Shown: positions 1 to 10,876 of the stretch, piece by piece | Layout: each line of letters starts with the position of its first letter | Numbering within the stretch: position 1 is the stretch's first letter | Source of the DNA: Leishmania martiniquensis | Lineage: Eukaryota > Euglenozoa > Kinetoplastea > Trypanosomatida > Trypanosomatidae | Assembly (NCBI RefSeq): GCF_017916325.1 | Contig: NC_090161.1 | Coordinates: forward strand, 203,501-267,500 | Direction: 5' to 3' | Length of the DNA stretch: 64,000 nt | The notes under the pieces: generated by a model | The model's database searches: none | Told to the model about the DNA's origin: nothing | Seen by the model: only the letters and a program-made list of their open reading frames with translations | Program-made: the position numbers and the translations under genes

Positions 1-82
1 GGCAGGGGGCAGTGGGCGCTGCCTGGCGTCCCCGCACAGAGAGTGAGGCGCTGGGCACCTGAGATGCCGCGTGCTGAGGTGG
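1..82 (+). repeat. Dispersed intergenic repeat, copy A (3' end only)
   Basis: The first 82 bases match the last part of the repeat seen whole at 20573-20998. The match covers the GGCAGGGGGCAGTGGGCGCT stretch through the GATGCCGCGTG stretch and diverges after GAGGTGG. One substitution (GTGCTGAGG instead of GTGCCGAGG) separates it from the other copies. The rest of the element lies outside the window. Confidence 0.9.
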
Positions 83-1735
83 TGTACCGCCTGCACCCCC
101 GGTCATCGGGGAGACGAGAAAGGGACGAGGAGGGGGGAGGGAGGGCAAAAAGAGTCAGAAGGAAACACGAAGAGCAAATTAAACGCGAGCAGAGCCCCTC
201 ACAAGCGCAAACACATAAATACCCATACACACATGTGTAGATGTGCGTATGTGTCTATGTATGTATGCGCATTGATGTGTTACGCTGGAGTGAGAAAGAA
301 GAGGGGAAGGAGGAGGGGCACCTCTCCTCCTCCGTGGTGAGTTCGCAGAAGGCCCTCAAGGTGTCAAAGTGGTGCTCGGTGGAGCCTCAACGAACAGCGT
401 TAAAGAGGGCTAGAAAAAAAATGCCATGGCATCGTTACAGATGTCATGCACGCGGACGAGAAGAGGAGGAAGAGATGTGAGGCTCACAACGGGTCTCAAA
501 GAGAATGTCTGAGCCGTGTGTGGGCGTATGCGTCAAGGAAGGGGGGAATTCGAAGCAAGTTCACAGGCAGAACGTATGTGATAGTCAAATAAGGCGAGGA
601 AGGGGTGAAGGAGGTGAGGAGGTGCTCCTGTAGTTGCTCTTGGGGTGAAGGTCACACGGGAGACACGCACCAAGATAGAGAATGGGAAAACGAAGAGCAC
701 ACTGCAAAACTTGCTGCAGCGGCAGTCTTTCAGTGACCACCATCGAACCCCCTTTTCGTCTCCCTCCGTCCCCCTTCCGGCCCTCCTTCCCCCTTCCGGC
801 CCTCCTTCCCCATCAAGTCATCCAATAAGAGCAGCAATGAAGCACAAGCCGATGGCACCATCATACATAGGCAAGCACAGAAGAGGAGGAAAAAATAAAC
901 GGGCATAAGCGCGCACGGAAGCAGCAAAGATGGAGTCCAAAGCACTGCCACACGCAAACTTACAAAGGGAAGCAGGCGCATGAAGAGATCTCGAACACGC
1001 GTCGCCTCTTCAGTCTGGCAACCGCAGGAGAGAGAGAGAAGGCTCAGGCGGGGTGAGGGGGGGTTCAACGAAGAGGGAAAGAGCCCACATTACCAGCCCT
1101 CACAGCGTAACACTTACAAGCACACACACGCACACACATGCCCACGCAGAACGAGACGAGGTGCGGGGTGAAACAAAAGGAGGAGGCACGAGAAAACTTC
1201 AAGTAGCAGAAAGAAGAGGTTCCCGCATAGGACCCCGAGGCGATAGCGTATTCGTGAGTTGCCTACGGCACGCGGCAGCCGTAGCGCAGAGGCCCCCTGT
1301 CACGAAACGCCCTCACACCATCGACCGATACCGTATCTCCCATACGTAAAGGGGGACAGACTCAAACGGCATTCAGTCAGTTACCCACGACAGGAAGGGC
1401 CTGGGCCACCTGCGTCCCACGTGATGGAGCACGGGAGTGAAAACGCATGCGCGACAGAAACAAAAAACAAATGGGGAGAGCCAGTCGGATGGAGAGCGCA
1501 GCAGGAGAAATGAAGTCGCACAGCGAGCGATGAAGCGGGTGGTCGACGCTGTGGGCGCGTGGCCAGCGTGCCCAATCGAAGACAGTGAAGGAAAAAGAGA
1601 GGAGCGACAGCACCAGCAGCTCTGGCTAAAAAATGTGGGAGCGGTGCGCAAGCGTACACTCTTACCTGGTGTGGCACACATATATATATATATATATATG
1701 TCATCTACTCCTCCCGCCCCCAGCATACTCTCGTT
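83..1735. other. Intergenic / UTR, no gene seen
   Basis: This should hold the 3' UTR of the sphingosine kinase gene and the start of the next downstream unit. It is purine-rich on the plus strand, so pyrimidine-rich on the transcribed-sense strand, which is typical of trans-splicing spacers. It contains a tandem CCTTCCGGCCCTCCTTCC unit near 775-810, short CA runs near 1118-1140 and a TA microsatellite at 1680-1699. Open frames here are low-complexity and give no recognisable protein. Confidence 0.6.
1680..1699. repeat. (TA)n microsatellite
   Basis: About ten TA units lie just downstream of the stop codon of the sphingosine kinase gene, in its 3' UTR. Confidence 0.9.
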
Positions 1736-4579
1736 CTAGTCACTGCGCACAAGCTGTACACTCTTGCGCATCTTCGTCACGCGAACAGAGCTGAGAGGCA
1801 TCAGCTCGCCGTCCGACATCGAGATGCCGCCGTCCACTTTGATATCCAGCGCGCGTGCTTTCACGTAGTTCACAAATTCAAGGTTTACGTGCGAGCCCGA
1901 GGCCAGGCCCATGAAGAGCTTCACCATCTCCATCCGGCCCCCGCGGCGCGTTCTGGGATCGATGCGGTAGTAGACTACGTCGATGGCGCCGTCCGACATA
2001 TGCGCCAGTGGCGCCATGACCATATCCTGTGCGACATTCCGCACGTTGCACATGAGCGCCATGCAGAACTCACCGCGGATGGTCACCCATGGCAGCTGCT
2101 CATCATCGAAGTCCACGACGTCCTCGTCGAGCAGCTCCCGGTCCGTGTAGGAGGCGAGAACGGCGGCAGAACTGGTGGCACGCCCGCCGCCTTGGCTGGT
2201 GTTCGGAGTCGGGCCTGGTTGCGTCTCCTTGCCTTGCGTCGAGGAAGAGAGCGAAGACGCGTCGCAGCGGGTGAAGCTGTACTTGTGACAGTGTGGGCAG
2301 TCTTCCCGAGCCGTGCAGGGCGGAAACTCTTCCGTTGATGGCATCTTGCTGTGCGTGTGTAGCTTCTCCACCGTCTTCCCTGTCTTGCTCTCCCATGGCA
2401 GGTAGCGCAGGATACCCTTGTATCCTTTGAGGCCACGCAGTATCACGTACCCTCCATACACCTGGAAGCGGGCATTGCCCATCCACCGCAACGTCTCCGA
2501 GCCGTGGTCGATGTCGTTCGCGACCCCAAACGAGAGGGACATGAAGGCGACACGGCTGTGTAGCTCTGGCATCCGCGTCAGGCAGCTGACAGCGTCGCGG
2601 TAGACGCTCGAACCGTCCCTCAGGAATGGCGATGTAGGTTTGACTGCCGTCAGCGTTCGGGGAGGCAGCCGCTCCTCCTCCGCCAGCCGCGACCGCTCCC
2701 GCAACTCCGCCGCCTTGTCCTCTTGGTATTGCGAGAACTGGCGATTCGCCGCATCGAGCCGCTTCGTGCTCATGCGGCCTCGGTGGTACGCCAGCATATC
2801 CTCATTCGGCGTGAAGTTCATCATGAGCAGGTCCATGTGTACCGTCGTCAGGTGCACCAGCGATAGTGCGGCCTCGGCGACGGAAAGAACGTCGAGGCAT
2901 TTCGCGAGGCCGCAGGCGCTTCCTGTCGCCACCGTCGCAACGAGCGGCATCAGCGCGTCCCAGCCATACTGCACGAGGCAGCTGGCAAGCCGATGAGCCT
3001 CTCGAGCCGCCGTCTCCACCGACGACTTCACCCCGTTGCCACCGTGCTCGTGACGCTTGTTCTCCTCCCAACCTGACATAAGAAAGGGTGGATGAGAGCC
3101 CGCGCGGATCTCGCAGAGGAGCGCCGCTTTGCTGATGTTTGTCGACTTGCTTGGCAGCGCCGTCTCCGGTTCCTCCAACAGCGCAGGGAGGGACTGCGCA
3201 TCTGCGCTGCCGCAGACGCCATCGTTGCACAGATGCAAGGACGCGCTGGGCGAGACGATGGGCGTGTCCCTCGTGTTCACCTCGTCTGCTACACTGCGCA
3301 GCCAGCGCAGGAGCGCCAGCTTACGGCGGTGCAAGCCGTTCACGGCCTCGTGAATCATTCCGTCCCCACCGACAACAGCGATGACGGTCTCGCTGCTCAT
3401 CGGGTTCTCTAGGCTTGCCACGTAGTCCTCACACTCGTGCGCGCGGCGAGTCACGTAGGCCTGGTATGTGTGGCGGCTGAAGTGCAGTAGAGGAAGGACC
3501 TGCTTATCAAATATGTACTCGCCCTTCCCCTTGCCTGACTTGGCGCTAACGAAGGCAACGATGTGCTTCGTGCCCTTCTGGTAGATGCGCTGCACCACCT
3601 TTGAGACGAGGCACTGCACCATCTCGGCAGGGCCGCTCGACTGGAACTCCAGCGTGTGGATAGACGGGTGATGTTTGTTGCGCTGCTGAACGTAGTGAAC
3701 GTAGTAACGGATGCCCAGTGCCGTGGTGGACAACGGGGAGGCGGTGGTACACATGCAAGACTGCGATGGGGTCCGTGTGATAGGGTGCCCTCCCTGACAC
3801 CCCACCGAAGAGGAGGCCGTGTTCACACGGGAGTGGGAGAACACCAGTGCCTCGTTGTCCTCACCAGCGCCGGTGGGGAAAGTACAGAGGACACTCCCCG
3901 CACCACGGCCGTTCTCCGCAAAAACAAGCTTGATCGTGTCGTCGTTCGCCTGACGTGCTCGCTGCCGCGCGTCTCGTTCGGCCGCCGTTTCGATGTTGAT
4001 GATAAAATGCAGCGGAATGTTGAGAACGGTGCGCGTTCTGCCGCTACTCAACACGCGCGTCATACGGAAGGTGCCACAGCTCGGTGAGTAGGCCAGGGTG
4101 CAGGTCTTGCCCTTGTTGAGAACAACAGCCTCCATATGCTCAGCCACGGGGGGAGGGGTGCCGAGGTTTCGGGCATATCGATCAGGCATACGAGGGTGTG
4201 GCTGCTGTTGCGGAAGCTCCATCGACCCGACGGGTGCTGCAGTGCCGCCATCCGCAGCGCTGCGGTCTTCTGGGCTCAGGAGCTTGGCGACACTCACGTT
4301 GGTGGCATCGGAGGAGGATGGATAGTCCGCTGCACCGCGCGATGACGCGCACTTGGAGCGGCACGGCAGCGCGGAAGCTCCCGAGTTGGGGTGTAAGAGG
4401 GCGGAAGATGGCATCGCCTGCTCGTTGCTGTCGATGTACACATCTTTCGCGACTTCATAAGGCTTCATCAGGGGCGGCGAAACTGTCGGCAGAGACGAGG
4501 CATGTGCAGAAGAGTGATATGCGTGGCGGCGCGTGGAGGACTGTGGGCTCGGCGCGGTACTGGCAGCGAGAGAGGACAT
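1736..4579 (-). CDS. Sphingosine kinase (DAGK-catalytic family)
   Basis: 947 aa, ATG at 4579. It should phosphorylate sphingosine to sphingosine-1-phosphate using ATP. Visible signatures are a nucleotide-loop segment SAKSGKGKG (about residues 345-353), VVGGDGMIHEAVNGL (402-416, matching the GDGxxHEVxNGL motif of sphingosine kinases), a degenerate glycine-loop segment ATGSACGLA (551-559), SLSFGVANDID and GNARF, and a C-terminal DGELM segment. The first 330 or so residues are mostly low complexity, with a conserved block near 150-230. An insertion of about 110 residues (430-545) separates GGDG from the next conserved block, so the protein is about twice the size of human SPHK1. In the nucleotide loop the usual NP is SA. 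The family identification is firm; substrate (sphingosine rather than ceramide or diacylglycerol) is inferred from the family pattern and remembered synteny. Confidence 0.88.
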   Translation of the reverse strand: MSSLAASTAPSPQSSTRRHAYHSSAHASSLPTVSPPLMKPYEVAKDVYIDSNEQAMPSSALLHPNSGASALPCRSKCASSRGAADYPSSSDATNVSVAKLLSPEDRSAADGGTAAPVGSMELPQQQPHPRMPDRYARNLGTPPPVAEHMEAVVLNKGKTCTLAYSPSCGTFRMTRVLSSGRTRTVLNIPLHFIINIETAAERDARQRARQANDDTIKLVFAENGRGAGSVLCTFPTGAGEDNEALVFSHSRVNTASSSVGCQGGHPITRTPSQSCMCTTASPLSTTALGIRYYVHYVQQRNKHHPSIHTLEFQSSGPAEMVQCLVSKVVQRIYQKGTKHIVAFVSAKSGKGKGEYIFDKQVLPLLHFSRHTYQAYVTRRAHECEDYVASLENPMSSETVIAVVGGDGMIHEAVNGLHRRKLALLRWLRSVADEVNTRDTPIVSPSASLHLCNDGVCGSADAQSLPALLEEPETALPSKSTNISKAALLCEIRAGSHPPFLMSGWEENKRHEHGGNGVKSSVETAAREAHRLASCLVQYGWDALMPLVATVATGSACGLAKCLDVLSVAEAALSLVHLTTVHMDLLMMNFTPNEDMLAYHRGRMSTKRLDAANRQFSQYQEDKAAELRERSRLAEEERLPPRTLTAVKPTSPFLRDGSSVYRDAVSCLTRMPELHSRVAFMSLSFGVANDIDHGSETLRWMGNARFQVYGGYVILRGLKGYKGILRYLPWESKTGKTVEKLHTHSKMPSTEEFPPCTAREDCPHCHKYSFTRCDASSLSSSTQGKETQPGPTPNTSQGGGRATSSAAVLASYTDRELLDEDVVDFDDEQLPWVTIRGEFCMALMCNVRNVAQDMVMAPLAHMSDGAIDVVYYRIDPRTRRGGRMEMVKLFMGLASGSHVNLEFVNYVKARALDIKVDGGISMSDGELMPLSSVRVTKMRKSVQLVRSD

Positions 4580-6633
4580 GGCTCAATGCGAAGCCTTTTC
4601 TCTACTTGCGGCACGTAAGGGCAGGGCGTGAGTGAGGGTCGAAAAGCCCTAGCAGTCGTCAAAGACTTGCAGGAAAAAGAGGAGGGGAGAAGAGCACAAA
4701 GGGAGAGAAGAGAGGGGGGCGCGCAAGCGGGAGTGTCCACTACAGCGACAGACAGGCACGAAGAGACAGACAGCCGACACAATTACCGCGCCCGAGAAGT
4801 CGAGCAAACGAGAGGATGGGGGCACGTCAGGGAACTTTCCGAGGAGCTAAGCCAAACGGAAGCTAAAAAAAAAGAGAGAAGGGGGGGCGAAAGCACCAAA
4901 ATTGTGTCTGCGTCGTGGCCACACGCCCGCACACGCGCACACAGACAGACAGATTTGTCGATGTTTCCGTTGGCAGAATACCCAAACAGCTGAGAAAAGG
5001 AGAAGCCGTGGATGTGACGCGGCAGTCCGATTGGGATCGACGGAGAGGCGGGACACACGTGTTGAGTGAGGCTGAAGAGAGAGGGAGGGGGAGGGCAGTT
5101 CCTTGGCTCAGAGAGGAAAACCACAGCACAAAAAAAGAGGAAACGGAAGAAGAGGGAGAGACGTGTCCCTATACCCCAGCGCCTTCACCTGCTTGAATGC
5201 GTACGGGAGAAGAGAGGTGCGCACCACCTAACGCTAATCAACGCCGTCTCGCCCTCAGACGTGTGCGACGGCTTGCACGCAGCTGGCCCCCTCCGCCCTA
5301 CCTGTGGTATCGATGGGTGTGTTTAATATGGAATCGTGTATTTGTGTGTCAGGGGGTGGGGGGAGGGTTGCTCGTGTGAATCTGTTGAAGAACTGAAACG
5401 AGCGCACTAACCGTGATGCGCACACACATACACAGATAATCACGTGCATGCCCGGTAGAGACACAGAAGCAAAAGCAAAAGGGGGCATGAGCGGTGCGCA
5501 GCATGTGTGTGCGTGTGTGTTGTGGGGGTGAGCGGGTGTGTCGGTATACGAGACGAGAACAGCGTCCCACGCGCGCGCGCGCGATGTGACGCGCCGGTGC
5601 GTATGGGCCGAGTAAGGGGCACATAAGGTCATTTACATGTGTGCGTCGAGATGCATAAAAAAGGGAAGGAGAGAGTCAAGGGAAGTGAAAACGCTAAACA
5701 AAACGGCATTTTTTTTTCGCTCGCTTCGCCCTGATGCATCAATGCGGCAGCGCGCCGTGTGAGTGCGACTCGCAGAGTTCGCTCAGGCATAAAGACGGTG
5801 CCACCGAGCTTCAGCTCTCGCCAACACCTTTCCCGCTCCACCAGTGCACAGCTTGAGGGAGCCATTGCGCGCCACCGCCACGGTAAACTAGCAGTCGAAC
5901 GCATGCACATTTCCTGCTGCGGCCCCAGCCGCCGCACCTCATCCCGCAGGACGCCCTCCGCCGGTCTCGCCAAAATGACCGGCGCTGGGTGCAACACGTG
6001 AAACGGGAAGAGAGAACGGTGAAAGTGGGGGGAGTAGCGATGAGGAGGAAGCAGAGGCGGCCATGGCACGCCCCCTTCGCATAGGTTCAACGGTGCCGCC
6101 GCATGGAGGCTGGCGTGACTGCGGTCGCCACTTCTCTATTTGTTTGGCACGTCCACATGGCACTGCGCTATCCACAGCGACAGCAGCCGCGCGGCGGATT
6201 GAACAAAGGGAAATAACAAAAACGGGGCAGAGGGCGAGACAGACAGAGGAGGAATCCCAACAGCGGGAAGAAGGGGAGGGGAGGGAAGTGGCGCGAGAGC
6301 GCCGCTTCCGCCTCCCGCTGAGCCGCGAACCCATCCGTACAGCCCCCTCCACCCGCCCGCTGCCTTCACTGATGTGTGCCCGGCGCCCTCCTCATAAAGG
6401 GTAATGAACATCGAATATGCCAGTGGGAAAGGGGATGGGAAAAAGACAGGAGAGGAGCCCAGCGCCAGAGAAAGAGGTGAAGATGGGCACGCGCACCGGA
6501 AACGTACGCGCGCCACGTGGCTTTCCTCCTCAGAGACGTGCCACCTCACCGTGGTATACAACACGCCGCACCACCACCAGCAGTGGTGCCACTGCCCCGG
6601 CAGTCTGAGCACGAGCACAGAAAATCCTCGGTG
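4580..6633. other. Intergenic / UTR spacer, no confident gene
   Basis: Plus strand is GA-rich (4650-5160), with CA/TG runs at 5420-5530 and an alternating CG run near 5570-5583. A minus-strand open stretch at about 5629-6090 contains a coding-like central part (around 5740-5990) but its first in-frame ATG lies well inside, and I recognise nothing in it. I do not call it a gene. Confidence 0.5.
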
Positions 6634-9600
6634 TCAGCTGTAGCACAGAAGCAGTCGCTCGACAGCCTCCGCCTTCGCCACAAGTTCACTAGAGGAATTT
6701 AGCTCGTGTCGCACGCGCTTGCAGATGGCCAACAAGTCGGCTGTGTTCTCACAGAAAGAGGGCAACGGCGACGGCAGTGATGGGGCTGAGAAGTGTGTCC
6801 TTGGAGTCACTAGCGGAGAGCGAGGATCGACAAGGTCGCGGCCTTCGATGGCCGGTGACATCGCTGCGCCGCGAGGAAGCGGTAATAGCCCCCATGTGAG
6901 CAACACACGGAGTGTCTCAAGGCAGCGCATCAGCACCACCTCCGGCCGCCCGCGGTGCGCTGTGAGGCTGCTCTTCGGGTCCAGCGCAGCCTTGCAGACG
7001 TCCATGACCGCGCGCACAAGGCACCCATCTGTGTCACGCCGCACGGCGTCGCACAGGAAGAAAAAGCTGACCTCGTGGGGGTCAGCCGAGATAGTGTTGG
7101 GCGAAGGAGGCGACAACCGAGTGAGATGCCCACCACCACCGCGACGGGCGTGGCCACCGTCTTCGGAGGAAGCCGCATTGCTGGGGGTGCCAGCCTTTCC
7201 GTCTCCCCTTCGCTCTCGGAACGGCAACGCTGGTGGCGTTTCGGGAGACCGCGTGCCTGGGTACCTCTTGAAAAGGGGCGTGGACGTCACCTGCAGCATG
7301 TTTGGAGGCGGCGGCGCCTCTGTTGCAGAGAAGCACTGCACAAAGGCGCAAAAGACGTGCGCGAACCCCTCCATGAGAAATGCATCGCCGCCGTTGTCGC
7401 GGCTGAGCTGCAGCAGAAGCGTAAGGAAGTCGTCCACCAAGAACAGTGTGGTGGTACGTGAAGTGGCCATGAGGAGGTTCGCAATGAGGTCGCAGGTCCA
7501 GCGGACGAGGCAGTTGTTCTGCGATCGCCGAGCAGCTGCCTCGCGCTTGACGGTGCCGTGGACGCGGAGGACGTTTACCAGCAGCTGAGGGGCACTGCTG
7601 TGTACCATGGCCACCGCGGATGCCGCCGCGGACGGGCACGACACGTCAGTGGCACAGAGCAGCGCGTAAACCCCCCACTGTAGCACTGTCTGCTGATGTA
7701 CGTACTCCTTCATAATCTCCATCACTGTCGCTACGCCGTCGAGATGCAGGAACATGGCCAAGTTGTGCTCGTACAGGCAGATGCGACACAGAGCCGCCAG
7801 GGCGCTCGCGACAACCTGCTCCTCTTGCGGATACATGTCGATGGCCTCGAGGATGGCGCCTACGCCGCCGATGGCAGCCATGTGCTCCAGCTCATCCCTG
7901 TACTTGAGCTGCGCCAGGCTCTCTAGCGTGATCTTCACGAGCGGAAGACTGTGGGAAAAGGCGTACAGTATGTGCGGAAGACTTTCCGCTCCATCAAAGA
8001 ATTCTGCGAAGACCTCTTCGAAACCTGGCGCACCGTGTGCAAGGGGCTTGGAGGGCGGCGAGAGGGGAAGCACTGCCGCAGCGGCGGCGTTGGCTGGAGT
8101 GGAGAGCTCCTTGGCAGGGCGGGTGCTCTTGCAGGGAGCGCCGTCGCTGTGGTCGCTGGACATATGGCGAAGCGTACGTCGACTGTCTAAACGGGATGTA
8201 GTAGCCAATGGGTGAGCTGAAGCCGTGCAAGGGGTGTCCGCGGCGAGGCAGCCCTCAGTTCGGGAAAGCGCCAGACGTTGCGAGCCGGGCGATAGTGCCG
8301 GCAGGCGGCTACTCAGCGAGCCACGATCCCCTCCGTCGGCGATGTCACCGGCCGTCGCGACGCCAGCGCAGTGCAGAGACGCGGAGTGACTGTGTTTTGG
8401 GAGCGTCTGCCCACTCTTCCGCCTGAAAACTCCTGGTGGGCGTGGGATGGTCATCACAGAGGATGCAGTGTCGTCAGGGCGCGCAAGTAGCGCTCGCTTC
8501 TTAACCGTCTCCTCCGATATGGGAGAGTGGCACATGCCGAGCAGGTCCGAGTCAAACAAGTTTCGCACGATGGACCTCATGCGCAGGCAAAGGCTCTGGC
8601 CGTCGCGCTCGTGTTGCACCCCAATGAAGTCGCCTTGCACATTGAAGACGGGGCCGCCACTGCATGTCACCCCTCCAAACCTGGTCGACTCGTAGGTACA
8701 GTAGTCCGCGAAGACGTCGGCGACCTGCTGCACGCGGTACGCCCGCCGCCCGTCATTTACGTGCGTGATCATCACGTGCACGTCCCCGACCTTAATCTCG
8801 GGAATCCGCGAGAGCAAGAGAGGGATGGGGAGTGGCTGGACCTGAAAGAGACTGTCTTGAGTGCCATTGGCATTCCTGCTCGCGACATCATTGCCGGCCT
8901 GGTTCAGCCGACGACCGCCAGCGGCGTGAGAAGCATCCGGTATGGCGCCGCCCTCTCCCCGTTGCTGAGTCCGCGCGCACTCGAAGGGCCGCTCCCGCAT
9001 CCTAGCCGCTTCCTTGCCCATTTCTGCCCCTCCTCCATGGTGAGGCTCGCTGCCCAAATGACTTGGCGCGAGACTATCCGCTCTGTTCCAGCGACTGCCT
9101 GACGACTGCGATGGGTTCAGCGGTGGCGGCAGCTCTGTTGGGTTGGCTGTGTCGCCGCACGTGGGGAAGGCTTCGCAGTACGTCAACGTGAACCCGATCT
9201 TCTCCGCCTCGTCCTCCTCAGACAAGTCAGCGGCTGCAGCGGCGTAGAGAAGGTAGTCTGGCTCATCGTCGAGTCGCGAGCAGCAAGCACGTGCAGCAGC
9301 GCCGGAGTCGTCGATGTCACCCTCGCGTTCCTTCTTCGGTGCGGCAACAGACGACACGAACCCCAGCGCGCTGCAGAGACCGACACGAACCGGCTTCGGT
9401 TCTCGACCTATGAGAGCGGTCGTGCCTATCATGGGCTGATCGAGGAAGCACACGGAGGCGCTGGCCGTGTCCTGCGGACTGCGAAACACATGCGAGGTGG
9501 TGAGCAACACACCGAGAGCTGGGGGGATCTTCGGCTGAGTGCTGCTGTGTGCGGCGCCAAGCTGCATACGCGTCGATGGTGAGTCACGTGTACTTCCGGT

Positions 9601-9912
9601 GACGTGGTGACCAGCGCCATAGCCGGCATTGCCCAGATGCGGTGCCCGCTGGGTAGAGGAGTCGCCGCTCCGGTGCGAGTGGGTGGAGCCATGGTTCAGG
9701 TTGGTGCCTTTGGTGCCAGTGGTACCCGAACGCTCGAGTGACGACGTATCGATCAGCTGCCCCCTGTTGTCCACCAACGAAATCAAGATGGCACTGCCAC
9801 GGCCCCCGCTGACGCGGCCGACCGCCTGGCTGAACTGCGCCACCTTTTCTACGGCGGACCACCCCTCCTGGGAGGCGCTGTAACGGGCCTTCCAGAGGCC
9901 ACCATGGGGCAT
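6634..9912 (-). CDS. Trypsin-like-fold domain plus ARM-like repeats, unnamed protein
   Basis: 1092 aa from the ATG at 9912 (MPHGGLWKAR); the frame stays open further upstream but only with non-ATG codons. Residues about 130-450 look like a chymotrypsin-fold protease. LLTTSHVF carries the candidate catalytic His (about 141). DYLLYAA carries a candidate Asp (about 219). GGVTCSGGPVFNVQGDFIGV carries the Ser (about 418) in a CSGGPV context like the GxSGGP of S1 peptidases. A low-complexity insertion of about 120 residues separates the Asp and Ser regions. Residues about 630-890 form leucine-rich helical repeats of ARM/HEAT type (GVGAILEAI, VATVMEIMKEY). The rest is Ser/Pro/Gly-rich. No signal peptide is evident, so a cytosolic or scaffold role is likelier than secretion. 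I know no named family with this combination. Activity is inferred from motifs only. Confidence 0.72.
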   Translation of the reverse strand: MPHGGLWKARYSASQEGWSAVEKVAQFSQAVGRVSGGRGSAILISLVDNRGQLIDTSSLERSGTTGTKGTNLNHGSTHSHRSGDSSTQRAPHLGNAGYGAGHHVTGSTRDSPSTRMQLGAAHSSTQPKIPPALGVLLTTSHVFRSPQDTASASVCFLDQPMIGTTALIGREPKPVRVGLCSALGFVSSVAAPKKEREGDIDDSGAAARACCSRLDDEPDYLLYAAAAADLSEEDEAEKIGFTLTYCEAFPTCGDTANPTELPPPLNPSQSSGSRWNRADSLAPSHLGSEPHHGGGAEMGKEAARMRERPFECARTQQRGEGGAIPDASHAAGGRRLNQAGNDVASRNANGTQDSLFQVQPLPIPLLLSRIPEIKVGDVHVMITHVNDGRRAYRVQQVADVFADYCTYESTRFGGVTCSGGPVFNVQGDFIGVQHERDGQSLCLRMRSIVRNLFDSDLLGMCHSPISEETVKKRALLARPDDTASSVMTIPRPPGVFRRKSGQTLPKHSHSASLHCAGVATAGDIADGGDRGSLSSRLPALSPGSQRLALSRTEGCLAADTPCTASAHPLATTSRLDSRRTLRHMSSDHSDGAPCKSTRPAKELSTPANAAAAAVLPLSPPSKPLAHGAPGFEEVFAEFFDGAESLPHILYAFSHSLPLVKITLESLAQLKYRDELEHMAAIGGVGAILEAIDMYPQEEQVVASALAALCRICLYEHNLAMFLHLDGVATVMEIMKEYVHQQTVLQWGVYALLCATDVSCPSAAASAVAMVHSSAPQLLVNVLRVHGTVKREAAARRSQNNCLVRWTCDLIANLLMATSRTTTLFLVDDFLTLLLQLSRDNGGDAFLMEGFAHVFCAFVQCFSATEAPPPPNMLQVTSTPLFKRYPGTRSPETPPALPFRERRGDGKAGTPSNAASSEDGGHARRGGGGHLTRLSPPSPNTISADPHEVSFFFLCDAVRRDTDGCLVRAVMDVCKAALDPKSSLTAHRGRPEVVLMRCLETLRVLLTWGLLPLPRGAAMSPAIEGRDLVDPRSPLVTPRTHFSAPSLPSPLPSFCENTADLLAICKRVRHELNSSSELVAKAEAVERLLLCYS

Positions 9913-10876
9913 ACCCACGCGGGGCGGGGAACGAGTGGTGCAATCTTCTCTTGTGAGTGGCGCCAGAAGGAGGACATCAAACGTCGACAACACGGCTGTT
10001 CTCGTGGCTCCTGTATGGCGTTGCGTGTCCGCGAGGAGCGCAGCTGAGAGGGAGCTAGCGTGGGCGAGAGACAGAGTGTGGGGGCATAGACGGCTCTTGT
10101 CAACAAAGAGTAGTAGCACATGTCACGTCAGTGGGCGGCTGCGTGCACGACACGGAATCGTGAAAGGAAAGCAAGAGGAAGAGAGAGGGAAGAACATGGG
10201 TCGCCCTCGCAGGCTTTTTTGTGGGTACCCGTCGGCCTGAAATTCAGCGTAGTGACGAGGGCATCTTGCCTTTGCCTCGGGCTATACGCCGGTGCGCACA
10301 CTTGCCCCGCTGGCTAGCAGCAGCAGCAGCAGCAGCAGCAGCCTCGCTGAAGTCACCTGCAGCAGAGCAATTGTGCGTACGCTTGAGCTTGCGTCTGATT
10401 TGTGTGTGTGTGTGTGTGTATTGGCGTGGACTAATACGGAAGACAGCACCAAAATCTGAAGCGGCACCTTCCAGGCTCTACGGGGGAGACTCGGGAATCA
10501 GTTGTAGCGGCGCACCGGAGGGAGGAGTTGAGGAAGAGACAGAAGCACAGGCAAGGTCAGCTACAGGGACGAGGGAGCGGCGGCGACACGTATGCAGAAG
10601 ACCCTCGCACTAACCCAGAAATTTGTGACCCTGTACTGGCCTTTCTCTAAACCACCTCTCCCTTTTCCCCTTACCTGCACAGCCTATATGATGAGGCGTC
10701 ACTGCCTTCGGTCTTGCGCTAACCCCTTAGAAAGCTATTCCTCTCGTTGTCTGCTTGCGTGCCTCTCCTCCCGCGATTTCGGGCTCTGCCATGCCTGTGT
10801 AGCGGTGCAGTATAGGAGCCAAAGAAGTCCAGACGAACGTGGAGGTGGGCTGCGCCGACACCATCTCGTGGGAAAC
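9913..10876. other. Intergenic / UTR spacer
   Basis: Presumed 5' UTR of the protease-fold/ARM gene and 3' UTR of the 2038-aa gene. It contains a (CAG)9 run at 10316-10342 and a (TG)n run at 10401-10419. No further gene is seen. Confidence 0.6.
10316..10342. repeat. (AGC)9 trinucleotide microsatellite
   Basis: Nine uninterrupted AGC units in an untranslated spacer. A (TG)n dinucleotide run follows at 10401-10419. Confidence 0.95.

Noticed and set aside
5629..6090. Possible 153-codon minus-strand gene
   Set aside because: The frame opens with a non-ATG codon, its first ATG is well inside, the opposite strand is equally open and nothing is recognisable.
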